This document shows, in pieces, positions 22,243 through 31,789 of a stretch of DNA of 64,000 bases. The stretch is taken from the NCBI GenBank assembly GCA_010909725.1, contig JAACMV010000004.1:1-64000 (forward strand), given 5' to 3'. The notes under the pieces are model-generated. The model searched no databases. It was not told where the DNA came from and saw nothing but the letters and a program-made list of their open reading frames with translations. Position 1 is the stretch's first letter. Each line of letters begins with the position of its first letter. The translations under genes and the position numbers were made by a program. Source of the stretch: Picochlorum sp. 'celeri' (Eukaryota > Chlorophyta > Trebouxiophyceae).

Positions 22243-23460
22243 ATGCTACGATTGCATTCCTGGATATCCAGAAGGGCTAGATCTGGTGTATGGCTGACGG
22301 ACTTTGCGCCACTACTTTGTGGGGATGGTGATAATCTGCTTGGAAGAGCATACACCGGCACAGCACAGCAGGGCACGCCAGATGAAATGCATCAGTTCGC
22401 ACAGAAGGGTCTTCCCCTTGGCAGTATCCTTGAAATCGACTGTGGAGATGCCAGGGTCGATGTCGAAACCAGGGCGGGCGGGGTAGAGGACATTGGGATC
22501 CAGCTTAGTGTATGGCAACCACATGCCATGCAAGGGGCAATCACCCACTCCTTTCAACATGCAGTCGAGGGCGGGGACTCAGTCCCAAGATGTACACTCA
22601 GGCTCAACACCCCCCGCACAGGGGTGGTGGGTAAACTGGTGGCGACTATACCCCCCAGGTACTGCGGAGTTGATATTTCCACAAGAGGGTCAATCACAGT
22701 CAATGGAGCCATTAAAGAGGCTGAACAGGTATCACTTCGAACTAAGGACGGCTCCCTGTCCTGTACATCCTCCATCTCTGCAAAGGAGATCGAATTGTCG
22801 ACGGAAGGCGGCCCTCTTGCCACGTCGCACCTGATGGCAAATAGATGCATCATAACTTCCTCAAGCAGCAAATCACACAGTGGAGCTGTTCGCATCTCGG
22901 GGAGGACTGCCTGCCTCGATCTTACAATTGATGCTGGATGTGCAGATATCGATGCCGCATCAATCATATCGAATTACTCGAAAATACTAGGCAGCAATCT
23001 GGTTATCAAAAATTTGAATGCCCTGGAAGGAAAGTCCCAACTCGTCATGGCTGGTTCTCACCTTGACGTTGGAGGACTGGACGGCTCAGTTAAAATCGAC
23101 GCGAGAAACAGTTCAAATGGGTCTACTATTAAGGTGCAAGTGAATGAAAATGGGAGAGATCTTAGTATTCAAGGAAATGGGGAGACAAATGTATGTATTC
23201 TGGCCACCCCACAATTGGAGCTGGAGTTGCAAACATCCGCTCCGTGCGTCTTGCAGGCGGTGTCAGATCCGGAACTACCACGGAAAATGGAATCAGGATC
23301 TGTAGTCTTCCCTGCAATCCACCCAGTAGGAACGGAGGCTGCGGGGAATAACGCCTGTCGCATAGAGGTTTGTGATTCCGCAAAAGTTACCGTCGAGAGG
23401 CAGTCCTGGATTGACTCTTTCATCAAGAGATTTGACGATATCAAAAGTAAAGGCAAATGA
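22243..23460 (+). CDS. FAM185A: FAM185A-like DUF4097 beta-repeat protein
   Basis: 405 residues, no intron. The N-terminus is basic and hydroxylated (MLRLHSWISRRARSG), suiting a mitochondrial or plastid presequence. From about 140 on, beta-helix-like repeats (IELSTEGGPLATSHLMANRC, LTIDAGCADIDAASI, GGLDGSVKIDARNSSNG) resemble DUF4097/FAM185A. The molecular function of FAM185A is unknown. The stop codon overlaps an ATG (ATGA) of a downstream frame that I do not accept as a gene. Confidence 0.65.
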   Translation: MLRLHSWISRRARSGVWLTDFAPLLCGDGDNLLGRAYTGTAQQGTPDEMHQFAQKGLPLGSILEIDCGDARVDVETRAGGVEDIGIQLSVWQPHAMQGAITHSFQHAVEGGDSVPRCTLRLNTPRTGVVGKLVATIPPRYCGVDISTRGSITVNGAIKEAEQVSLRTKDGSLSCTSSISAKEIELSTEGGPLATSHLMANRCIITSSSSKSHSGAVRISGRTACLDLTIDAGCADIDAASIISNYSKILGSNLVIKNLNALEGKSQLVMAGSHLDVGGLDGSVKIDARNSSNGSTIKVQVNENGRDLSIQGNGETNVCILATPQLELELQTSAPCVLQAVSDPELPRKMESGSVVFPAIHPVGTEAAGNNACRIEVCDSAKVTVERQSWIDSFIKRFDDIKSKGK

Positions 23461-24119
23461 CTGAATTCTCTCTGTCCATTTTATGCGACCTTTATCGGTG
23501 GTGGCAAGGGTCACCTCTGTTGCCTAGGCCTGTCGTCTCGAAGGCTGGATGGGATGGGGATTCACCTGTAAATGGCTGTCACCGTCTCCATATGCCAGGG
23601 TCTGCGGTGTGTATGTTGTCCAAGAACAGCTCAAGTGCCGAAATAATTGATTCATATTCGTTCAATAAGGAAAATTTCAGTCTGATACTCTGGATAGAAC
23701 AGGGCATTCTTCATTCTGCGCCAGTACGCCGAGTCTGTAGTCGGAAATCTGCGTATCTTCTCGCGGCATCAAAACGCGAAGAGACCCGACCATAACCGAA
23801 TAATAATATATTAGAACGTCGTCGTGAGGTAAATCGGCTGCCAATTTGATCACCTCAGGTATTGGACTAGTTGCCTAATTGTTCGTGACCGGGGACGAGT
23901 GCACGCGTGGAACGCAAAAAACACGCTCGGTACGTTGGGGGTTGGTATGGTGGCCATAATATCTTTGATTCTTATATTTCTATACGTTGGTGAGTAACAA
24001 GGGCTCTTTTACCGCGTCCCGGGGGGTAACGTGGTACAGCCCGTACTGTGTAGGGCAGGCATACAGGGCGACTGTAGAGAAAGACGAGACATTATCAAAG
24101 GCTTTCTACTTTTGTGCAG
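23461..24119 (+). promoter_or_regulatory. intergenic region with a likely 5'-UTR intron
   Basis: No gene supported. A good donor (gtt|ggtgagta, near 23990) and an acceptor with a pyrimidine run (ctacttttgtgcag, ending at 24119) define a probable 5'-UTR intron of about 129 bases directly before the ATG of the next gene. An upstream ATG at about 23952 opens a short hydrophobic frame that is not in frame with the downstream protein. Confidence 0.45.
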
Positions 24120-25316
24120 ATGGAATTAAAAAACGAGGCAGTACCGAATACATCCGGGGCAGGTGGATCGCAGCCAAAGGACTTGGACGAGCAACCCACT
24201 GAGCAGCCCACCGAGCAGCCCAGCGAAAATGGCAACGAGCATGCCAATGAGACCAAGCTTATTAGCGACGAGGATAAAGCGGTGGCAGCTCTTTTGTCGG
24301 GCATGGCGAAAGAGCCTGTCAAAGAGGAAGAAAGGACAGGCAATCAAAGGACAAGGAGATCGACGAGACGCAAGAAGAACCATCTATACAAAGACTATGA
24401 AACAGATTTCAATAAATTAGAAGCTGAGGAAGTGCAAGAAGACAACAGGGCAAGGCGGGCAAAGATCGCCAAGACTCAACAACGTGACATCTCATATAAT
24501 AATAATGGAGTGCAGTCGAACCAGTTTGGGCTGCTGCAGCATCTTTTGAATGGGAGAAGTATGGCTCAGCCTAAGGCTGCCTTGCCGAATCGGAGCACTA
24601 TCGCCAAATTCATCGAGTCATTTGAGAAACAGCGCCGTAAGGCTCAGAATCGAAAGAAGAATTCTGCCTATCCTCCTGCTTTCATGGGAGCCAGGCAGGG
24701 GAGCAGTGCATTTTTCGTCCCACAACAAAGGCTTGGCGCTTCTCCTGCTACGTTGACTGCACAAATGATGCAGAATGTCTCGAGACCACAGGCAGCAACT
24801 GGCGAGGCTTCTCCATTCCCTCAAAACAGTGGCATCAACGAACTGATTGAGTCTCTGAGGAACAGTCTCAGTCAGCCCCCTCAGCATGGGGGATATGAGC
24901 AGCAAGTGCTACAGTTTGCATCACAGGGAGTTCAAAGACCAATATCACAACAAGAGCCTATTAGTCAAATACAAGAGCTTTTGGGGAGGCTGCAACAGCA
25001 GCAGCAGCAACAAAACCACGTCGCTCCACGGAGCGCAAGAGCCTTTACCCCATTACGAGAATGGCAGGAAAGTCCTGCAGTCGGTGCAAATCCAAATCAA
25101 CCGCCCGTGAATCCTTTGGAAACAATGATGGCTGCAATGGCTGGGACAACGCAACCTAATGGAGAGAGAACCAGGAACCAGCCTGCCTTCACAGCCCCAC
25201 AAGCTGCTGGTACTCAGACATTGCAGGGGCAGAGTGCATTGAGAGGAGACAATGTATACATGTCCAAATTCAACAGTCTTTTACAAAGCCTTGGTGCTTT
25301 AGGCGATCGCCAGTGA
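24120..25316 (+). CDS. Q-rich, basic, low-complexity protein
   Basis: 398 residues; the ATG lies directly after the probable acceptor at 24119. Parts seen: an acidic N-terminus with three EQP(T/S) repeats, a basic stretch RTRRSTRRKKNHLY that could be a nuclear signal, a charged helix around RSTIAKFIESFEKQRRKAQNRKK, and a long Q/P/N-rich disordered tail with a run of seven Q. No catalytic motif. I do not recognise the family; a nuclear regulatory or RNA-associated role is only inferred from composition. Convergent with the PITH gene, 20 bases between stops. Confidence 0.6.
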   Translation: MELKNEAVPNTSGAGGSQPKDLDEQPTEQPTEQPSENGNEHANETKLISDEDKAVAALLSGMAKEPVKEEERTGNQRTRRSTRRKKNHLYKDYETDFNKLEAEEVQEDNRARRAKIAKTQQRDISYNNNGVQSNQFGLLQHLLNGRSMAQPKAALPNRSTIAKFIESFEKQRRKAQNRKKNSAYPPAFMGARQGSSAFFVPQQRLGASPATLTAQMMQNVSRPQAATGEASPFPQNSGINELIESLRNSLSQPPQHGGYEQQVLQFASQGVQRPISQQEPISQIQELLGRLQQQQQQQNHVAPRSARAFTPLREWQESPAVGANPNQPPVNPLETMMAAMAGTTQPNGERTRNQPAFTAPQAAGTQTLQGQSALRGDNVYMSKFNSLLQSLGALGDRQ

Positions 25317-25336
25317 ATTCATTATTCATTATTTTT

Positions 25337-25897
25337 TTAATTCTCTTGTTTTGACACATCTTGAATGGCAGAGACGTTCAGGTCTTGGATGTTGTCTCCG
25401 ATGATGGCGATGCTTTGAATTATTGTAGTATCAGCATCATCCATATTTGATTCTACAAATACAGTCAGACATCGCACACTCCTGAATTTGACCACTGGGA
25501 GAGGAATGGGATCACCCTGCAGTGTCTCTTCAGTCAACGTGAGGGAGTGGACCGCGGGAGATTCAGCAGCCTCTCCAAACCCGATTGTAGGCCTATTAAT
25601 AAAGAATTTGATTGATTTCGGAGCTGCTCCTGGATTCACGGTAGACTTGAAGCAGATGCGAGAGATTCTCACAGGACTTACAAAAGGCAAGTGCAACAAA
25701 ATTTGCTCGTCAACCTCTGACTTGAGGAGTAGACCACCATCGTCTCTGTATCCCTACAAACAATTCAATGGAAAAGGTGAGCAAAACACTACCAATCATG
25801 AAGGCAAACGTCCCACCTGTTTCAAAACGTTTGCAGCTCCAGTGGCATTCAGGCACTCAACAGAGCTCCAATCTATAGCCGCATTCAGATCGCTCAT
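25337..25897 (-). CDS. PITHD1: stand-alone PITH domain protein
   Basis: Exons 25897-25817 and 25753-25337; intron 63 bases; 165 residues. PITH fold motifs: SSVECLNATG near the N-terminus, EQILLHLPF, ICFKSTVNPGAAPKSIKFFIN, and SVRCLTVFVESN. The thioredoxin domain that precedes PITH in TXNL1 is missing, so PITHD1 is the better match. PITH of TXNL1 binds the 26S proteasome; the role of the free domain is less clear. Divergent from L15 by 36 bases. Confidence 0.82.
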
Positions 25898-25933
25898 AAT
25901 CGAATCAAATTATTGACACTATGGTATGGATCT

Positions 25934-26928
25934 ATGCATGCTAAAAGCGTCAAATCGTTTCCTGTACCCATGCCATCCATTCGGAGAAGAGACTTTTCGA
26001 AAAAAGAACTTTATGACTCGTATCATGATGTGGTTCTTGTTCCGGTGTCTGCCGACTGCTCGCGACGCAGGTATTTCAACAAAAGCATGTTGAGGCAGTT
26101 GGCGGATATTTGTCTCCAGGGCCGTTCGTTTGCGGCAGCAGAGTCGCCTGGTCTGAGAGCGGCAGTCCTCTCTTTTCAGAACTTTGTGATAGGCCCTGAT
26201 GCAGTAAAGCGTTACTTTGGCTCCTCACCAGGTGCATACGAGGATGAAAATTTAGTTCGACTCAATAACTTGCGGGGCAATCCAGGAGCGACTCACCAGG
26301 TGAGACTACGCGCGTGGATGGTTGTTGCTCTCTCTTTGTATCACTCGTGCTAACCCAGAGCAATGTGTGTTTGTAGTATCGCCGTGTGGGTCGTGGTATA
26401 GGCTCAAGCAAAGGGAAGACCTCTGGTAGAGGGCATAAGGGACAGAAGTCTCGGTCTGGCGGGGCACCAAAACTTGGCTTTGAGGGAGGGCAGACTCCCA
26501 TGAGATTGAGGGTTCCCAAGCGTGGCTTTCACAACCCATTCTCTAGGACATACCACCCGCTCAACTTGGATAGACTGAGTGCATGGTTGGATTCGGGGAG
26601 ATTGGACCCCTCCAAGATCATCACCATGAAGGATTTGAGAGACAGTGGTGCCGTCAGGAGGGACATTGGAAATGGTGTCAAGATTCTGGGGTCTGGTTCG
26701 GACAGTTTTGCATGGAATGTCAAATTAGAAGTGAGTCAAGTGTCGCGCAAGGCGAAAGAAGCCATTGAAAAGGCTGGGGGAGAGGTGACGACGGTGTACT
26801 ACAACGCTTTGGGTCTGAGAGCGCTGACAAGGCCCGAGTGGTTTGAAAAGAAAGGTAGGCGCATACCCAAGCCTGCACGGCCTCCTCCCAAACTTGCTCC
26901 GAAATTCGACCGGATAGGTTCGTTATAG
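25934..26928 (+). CDS. MRPL15: ribosomal protein uL15, organellar (mitochondrial type)
   Basis: Exons 25934-26299 and 26377-26928; intron 77 bases; 305 residues. The junction joins LNNLRGNPGATHQ to YRRVGRGIGSSKGKTSGRGH, the hallmark of bacterial-type uL15, followed by GQKSRSGG. An N-terminal extension of about 110 residues and a C-terminal extension rich in K, R and P are typical of mitochondrial L15; a plastid form is less likely. The first in-frame ATG is 25934. Its last 6 bases overlap the 3' end of the OTU gene on the other strand. Confidence 0.85.
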
Positions 26929-27645
26929 ATCATTATTTATTCTTCTGATTGCATTGTAATGCACTGGGCTCACATAGGCCAAGAAAACTTCTCCTCGAAT
27001 TGACCCATCTGGGATGTATCTGACGAACCAGTGCTGTTTGTCTGAGGTTATGACAGATATCATGCAATGGAATGCTTCGCTTGCTGCTCTCAAAGTCAGC
27101 TCGTCGCCCCAGCAGCCTTCCACACTCATCTCTTTCACATACGTGTCAAATTCTGGGCCGAGGTATGGCAGAAATCTCTGCCTGTTCAGGCGGATGTACC
27201 GGACCGCTTTTGATCTTACAAGCCCGTGTTTCTCAGGATTTCTAAAAATCTGTTTCGCAAGAGAGCGAAATTGGCAGTTTCCGTCCCCTGCCTGGACATC
27301 CACCTCAAGCCCCAGGCCTCTGAGCCTCTCTGCCAATCGCAGGTCATCATCCGGCAACAGCTCCCCGCCGCTCGAGGGATCCTTTGTATTCACTTGAATG
27401 GCTTCTTCTAGCAATTGCCGCGATTCTGTCCAATCGAGGTGCACCAGGTCTGCATCAGAGATCGGTTCAAGTTTTCTGAAGGAGACTGTCTGCTTGTCCC
27501 TGAAAGATACGTTGACCAGCAAGCTCTTCCCCACTGTCTCGGGTTTGGCAATCGATCTGAGCTTAGTGTCTAATTCCGAGCTTAATGCCGTATCCATGTA
27601 CGGTGGATCCACCTCTTTGTGCCGAAAACACCAGCACCAACTCAT
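26923..27645 (-). CDS. OTU-family deubiquitinase
   Basis: 240 residues from the ATG at 27645 (an upstream GTG is ignored). The OTU domain fills residues about 100-240. Catalytic loop AGDGNCQFRSLA gives D121 and C124; WGDELTLRAAS is the middle block; the C-terminal VHYN supplies the His. The N-terminal 100 residues are unassigned. Closest in layout to plant OTU6/OTU9-11 and animal OTUD-type enzymes. It cleaves ubiquitin chains; linkage preference cannot be read. Its stop overlaps the L15 stop by 6 bases. Confidence 0.88.
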   Translation of the reverse strand: MSWCWCFRHKEVDPPYMDTALSSELDTKLRSIAKPETVGKSLLVNVSFRDKQTVSFRKLEPISDADLVHLDWTESRQLLEEAIQVNTKDPSSGGELLPDDDLRLAERLRGLGLEVDVQAGDGNCQFRSLAKQIFRNPEKHGLVRSKAVRYIRLNRQRFLPYLGPEFDTYVKEMSVEGCWGDELTLRAASEAFHCMISVITSDKQHWFVRYIPDGSIRGEVFLAYVSPVHYNAIRRINNDL

Positions 27646-27673
27646 CGTTGCCTTGTGCCTCCCCCGGCCCACG

Positions 27674-27858
27674 CAGTGTTAAAAACGTAATGCCTATCTC
27701 ACCGCAATAAAACACATCGATTAATTATGGCATGCTTGGGGTCCCTCGATGAGAATGAGAATGTTGATCATCAGTCCAGTTGATGGACTCTACTAAAGTC
27801 TTGAGATCTCATCCTCTGAGATCTCTAAAACGAATGGGTCGAATGTCAACGGCTTACA
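27674..27858. ncRNA. candidate guide-RNA-bearing 3' flank of the Fanzor gene
   Basis: Non-coding stretch beyond the left inverted repeat. It holds a perfect 9-base stem (27803-27811 with 27817-27825, loop tcctc), about 150 bases past the nuclease stop. In TnpB and Fanzor loci the omega-RNA usually overlaps or follows the 3' end of the gene and ends at the element boundary. Whether it lies here or within 27859-27977 cannot be decided by eye. Speculative. Confidence 0.25.
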
Positions 27859-30420
27859 GTAAAATTTTTTAATTTCGTTTGTCGGACGGAATGTTCCAAA
27901 CTTGGAAGTTCCATCGTTCTCACTGCTGTATCTTGAAGCATAGCGTCTGCAAAAAGCAGCCGACTTACATGCCGAATTCATTGCCGTGTTGATGTCCTTT
28001 GCCTTTTCCTCGTCCTCTTGAAAGCCTTGATTCGAGCTCCATTGTGACACTTTTCCAAAAACAAGTCTTTGATATTGATACTGGCATTGACATCACGGTC
28101 CCAAACATTTCGAATGCATTCATTGTTGTGACAACGTTTCATCCTGAATTGTTTGTTGTACTGTTCCATTGCCTCATGACAGCAAGAACAGAGTTTGGAC
28201 GTATTGAATTCATTAACCAACACAACTGTGGCACATTCCGATACCTTGTTGAACAGTTTTGTGCTCATGATAGGAGCAGTGCCCCTCATTGTGCCGTTAT
28301 TATCACCATCACCATACGCCACGATGACTCTCTTCTGTGCCTCTTTGTTTCTTGTTCCACAGATTCGAGCAACCACATCCTCCATGGCCGACTTTTCCTT
28401 GCAAAATTTCCTCATCTTCTGTTTCTGATACCATTTTTTGTCATCGAAGAAGGCTTGTTGCAGTTGGGGCCACATAGAAACTTGGAATCTGTAACTCTCA
28501 AAAATTTTCTCAAGATCTACTGTCTTGTATGTTGGCACAGACATCCATGCAGGACAGTATTCAGACATCCTTTTCTTCATTTTGGCTGTATACTGTTTCT
28601 GACTAGATAAGAAGATCCATTCTCCTGACCCCAGAGAATCACTTTTATATCTGTCTTCCACCTCTGTATGACGACCATTTTCTGCATTCCACTTTGCATG
28701 GATCTTTTGCTTTTCCGAATCATGAAAAACCCACGTGGCCGCTGACTTTTTACCTGGGTCCAAACCGACAATGATACAATCTGTGTGATATATACCATGG
28801 TCATCTTTGCGTATGCCAGCCAACCTTTTGATCCTTTCTGTGATGACTGTCTTGTCTTTGTTTTTAGCCTTTCGTTTCTGTAGAACGTCCTTTTGTGACT
28901 TTAATGTATGCAACAATGGCTTCAGTAGAACATAATGTATGGTGGAAATGTCACCAAGGAGAATACGCAAAGGGTCATATCTGATCTTTTTTGCAATAAT
29001 GTTGGTTGCAAACATCCCACAATAGGTGGCCCACAACTTTGCTTTGACGTAGTTCGTATCATCCTGCAGATGGATTATCTTGCATTCCAGATCCGACTTC
29101 ACAGTGTCTATAACAGCAGAAACAGAGACGCCATCAGTGCATATAGAGCATCCGAATCTGAGTTTCGTTTGGTCCTTCATGTGCTTTTTTTTCAATACTC
29201 GCTTCATGTTGAATATCGATTTCCAATAATAATACTTATTTGTATAGTCATCCAGTGCTGGACAGTCATCTACTATCTTTCTGATATATGGATATTTCTT
29301 TGCGAGTTGCTCAACCATAGTCTTCACTGCTGTGCTGGAGATATGGATATGCTTTGGTTTCCAGGCCATCTGTGGACACAGACAAAATGTCCATTTCTGT
29401 CTTCCAAGTATACTCTTCTTCCCTTCAAACTCTCCGTTTCTGAACCTCTGTTGCAGTGATTCCACGAATGGCTCCAAGTGACCCAAAATGAAGAAGCAAA
29501 TTCTGGATTTCTCAGAAAGAGTTGTCGTCTTTGGCACCAACGAGCAAATGATATCCAAGGCTCTCTGTGCTTCATCCCATACTGACACATCAGACGCAAA
29601 TTCTGTCAATGATGGTCTACGTTCAACAATATCACTGACTTTCGTCCTCTCCCAGAATGCCTGTGTGATTGCAGAAAATACTTGTCCAAACTTCTTCTTT
29701 GACAAATTTTTGATTTGGTCAAAGTCCGTGTCGTCTCGAAATAGCAAATATCTCAGATACCGTAATGCATATACATTAAGATTGGTTTCCAAATGCGTGG
29801 TATGCATAACAGACGACTGCTGGGCCATCTGCTCCATTGTTTTGCCTCTCCAAGAAGAGAGACAACCCTGTGGCCAATCTGTTTTTAACCCAGTCTCCTC
29901 ACAATATTCCTTGCACAAGTCGCGCAAGTTGGTATCAACATCCTTTCTCTCCTTCTTTTGTTGCAAATGATTAGCAAGGTGTCTGTAGATTTTGTTGTAG
30001 AGTTCGTAGAGAGTTTCATCTTTGTGGTCTCTAAATGCCCCACCGTTCCTCAATAACAATAGATGCATGACATGATGCACATGAATCTGTAGTCTACTCA
30101 GATAGAATACACATTCTTCAATTTCGCGTTGAACCACTTTGAACTTACAAAAAGGCTGCAAAGTGCACTTGACGACTGTCTTATTGAAAAAACGGTCTTT
30201 ATCCTTCTTTATAGCCACATCCAATCGAGTAAACTTCTTTTTCTTCACCTGTTTCGATGGTGTGGCGGACACCTTTCTCTTTTTTTTCATTTTGAAATGA
30301 CACGGTTGGCGATGGCGGCTCGACTTCATACCAATCCAAGGTTCTAGAAGATTCGGATTGACCAGAGTCAAATGGACTAGATGTTACATTCCTTAATTAA
30401 ACGAAATTTAAAATTTTTAC
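27859..30420. mobile_element. Fanzor element bounded by imperfect inverted repeats
   Basis: Left end 27859-27880 and right end 30399-30420 are inverted copies of a 22-base AT-rich sequence ending in aatttcgttt, with 20 of 22 matches. A further 'ggaatgt' (27888-27894 and 30386-30392 reversed) also matches after a 7-base gap on each side. One gene, the Fanzor nuclease, fills the interval. No transposase gene is present, so mobility would need a partner in trans. A target-site duplication was not found with confidence, so the exact ends are open. Confidence 0.6.
27978..30329 (-). CDS. Fanzor (eukaryotic TnpB-like RNA-guided endonuclease)
   Basis: 783 residues from the first ATG (30329), no intron. 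RuvC-I: IIVGLDPGKKSA (D524). Canonical RuvC-II glutamate position is replaced by VIVAYGDGD; an alternative glutamate occurs in LVNEFNTSKLC (E707), the arrangement described for Fanzors. Zinc ribbon: C714, C717 and C733, C738. RuvC-III: VWDRDVNASINI (D746). A block TDGVSVS (about 398) is typical of Fanzor1. The N-terminus holds KMKKKRKV (about 13-20), a classical-type nuclear signal, and a second basic cluster KKKKF. All catalytic residues are intact, so activity is plausible. The AT content is higher than in the flanking genes, consistent with insertion. Known family role: RNA-guided DNA cleavage; guide and target motif here are unknown. Confidence 0.93.
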   Translation of the reverse strand: MKSSRHRQPCHFKMKKKRKVSATPSKQVKKKKFTRLDVAIKKDKDRFFNKTVVKCTLQPFCKFKVVQREIEECVFYLSRLQIHVHHVMHLLLLRNGGAFRDHKDETLYELYNKIYRHLANHLQQKKERKDVDTNLRDLCKEYCEETGLKTDWPQGCLSSWRGKTMEQMAQQSSVMHTTHLETNLNVYALRYLRYLLFRDDTDFDQIKNLSKKKFGQVFSAITQAFWERTKVSDIVERRPSLTEFASDVSVWDEAQRALDIICSLVPKTTTLSEKSRICFFILGHLEPFVESLQQRFRNGEFEGKKSILGRQKWTFCLCPQMAWKPKHIHISSTAVKTMVEQLAKKYPYIRKIVDDCPALDDYTNKYYYWKSIFNMKRVLKKKHMKDQTKLRFGCSICTDGVSVSAVIDTVKSDLECKIIHLQDDTNYVKAKLWATYCGMFATNIIAKKIRYDPLRILLGDISTIHYVLLKPLLHTLKSQKDVLQKRKAKNKDKTVITERIKRLAGIRKDDHGIYHTDCIIVGLDPGKKSAATWVFHDSEKQKIHAKWNAENGRHTEVEDRYKSDSLGSGEWIFLSSQKQYTAKMKKRMSEYCPAWMSVPTYKTVDLEKIFESYRFQVSMWPQLQQAFFDDKKWYQKQKMRKFCKEKSAMEDVVARICGTRNKEAQKRVIVAYGDGDNNGTMRGTAPIMSTKLFNKVSECATVVLVNEFNTSKLCSCCHEAMEQYNKQFRMKRCHNNECIRNVWDRDVNASINIKDLFLEKCHNGARIKAFKRTRKRQRTSTRQ

Positions 30421-31789
30421 GGTATTTTGTTTCAATCCCTACACTACAGTACTTATCGCAAAAAAACTTCGGCCGATTTTCGGAATCCAAATCTACACAT
30501 AAAATAATTACTTTTGGTGCCTATAAAGGATGCAAACGCGCACGGGAACACGGTGCAATTTTGCGTCAAACATGGCGAATTCGCCGAATTTGCCCACTTT
30601 GACGCCGTGGGTCCGCGCCTGAGAGACCCCTCACGTGTTCTCTTGCCCAACAAACCTTCTATTTTTTGACAGACACCATTCTCCAGCCTATTCGGGCTTC
30701 TTTAGGGCCTGATCCAGCGAGAAAATTTCGCGAAATTTCGGCCCGGCCACAACATAGATGTAACGGTCCCCATTGGCGGGGCCTGCTGACCGACCGAGAG
30801 TGTCGATTTCGAGCGTTGTTCCACGGTCCCTTCTGTCTCCATGCTTGACTTCCTGCAGTCCTTACGACGGCAAACTCCAATGTGAAAGGATGTTTCGTCG
30901 CAAAATGGGCCTTTTGACAGCTGTCGCCCTGGGACAAGACGCCTCTCCGGTGAAGTGACGACAACAAATTCCGCACATTTCTTCTCAGAAGGGACACCGG
31001 GCCGTGCCCTGCAAACGGGACACTGCCAATGTCTCCGTATGCGATCATGCGATCGGTATGATTGCGATGAGGGAACTGATGTGCCATCGCTCACGTTCCC
31101 TTGGCGACTCCTGCCTGCAGCAACATGTTGGACCAGTGCAGCTTGCCTGTGAAAGACGCACAGTGTGGATTACGGAGTTCGGTTGGAGCCATGTGACGCA
31201 TCTTCCATCTTTTTAAGTCATTCTCATGACGAGGTGAACCCACGACTACGATACTGTCAACAGGATACCTGATTCAGAGGTCATCATTCTCTATAGCAAA
31301 GTCCTCTGAGACGCAGCTGGTAAAGACATCTCGAGCGATTTTGCCTTCCTTTATCCTACATCTCTGGGGTGCAGAACACGACGCAAAACAGTTCGAAATG
31401 GCATGTAGATGTCAAGGGTGCATGTTACACAATACTGCGCGGGAATAGGAGACGGATTCGACAACTTGGACCACAGCATGGAGAAACAACGCAGCGGCCC
31501 TGTACATATGTGGTATGGACAACGAATAGATCTATCGAATTGGTACTATGTCCCCGAGAGAGTGCGCCATCGCTCAAGTGGCGTAATTGGAATGAATCTT
31601 TAGGACAGGTTAGGGGTTGCAGCCTGCCTATAAAGTCCTGGATAATGTACAGAGGCTGGGGTCATGTGGGACATATCCCCGGGGTTTTTAAGTCGTGATC
31701 ATCTCGAAGAACGCGGTAGACTGGGATTTCAAAATTATAGTGACAAAGTGGACGCATTCGATGGCCTGGGTAGGATTGATCAGACATTG
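30421..31789. other. gene-free interval next to the Fanzor element
   Basis: No supported gene. The frame on the minus strand at about 30702-31094 contains a CPVCRARPG string and more Cys, but it has no family I recognise and overlaps another open frame. A 16-base perfect palindrome (aaatttcgcgaaattt) sits at 30723-30738. The stretches near 31080-31240 and 31550-31710 share blocks such as 'gccatcgctca' and 'tttttaagtc' and may be old duplicates. Confidence 0.35.

Noticed and set aside
23457..23795. 112-codon frame overlapping the FAM185A stop (ATGA)
   Set aside because: No motif, no intron logic, and it lies in what should be 3' UTR and promoter; composition is not protein-like.
27793..28050. 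85-codon frame overlapping the Fanzor 3' end (EDEEKAKDINTAMNS...)
   Set aside because: It is a different frame of the Fanzor tail and flank; the Fanzor frame itself ends cleanly with a basic tail after the RuvC-III motif.
30429..30442. gtttcaatccctac looks like the end of a CRISPR repeat
   Set aside because: It occurs once, with no array or spacers, in nuclear eukaryotic DNA.
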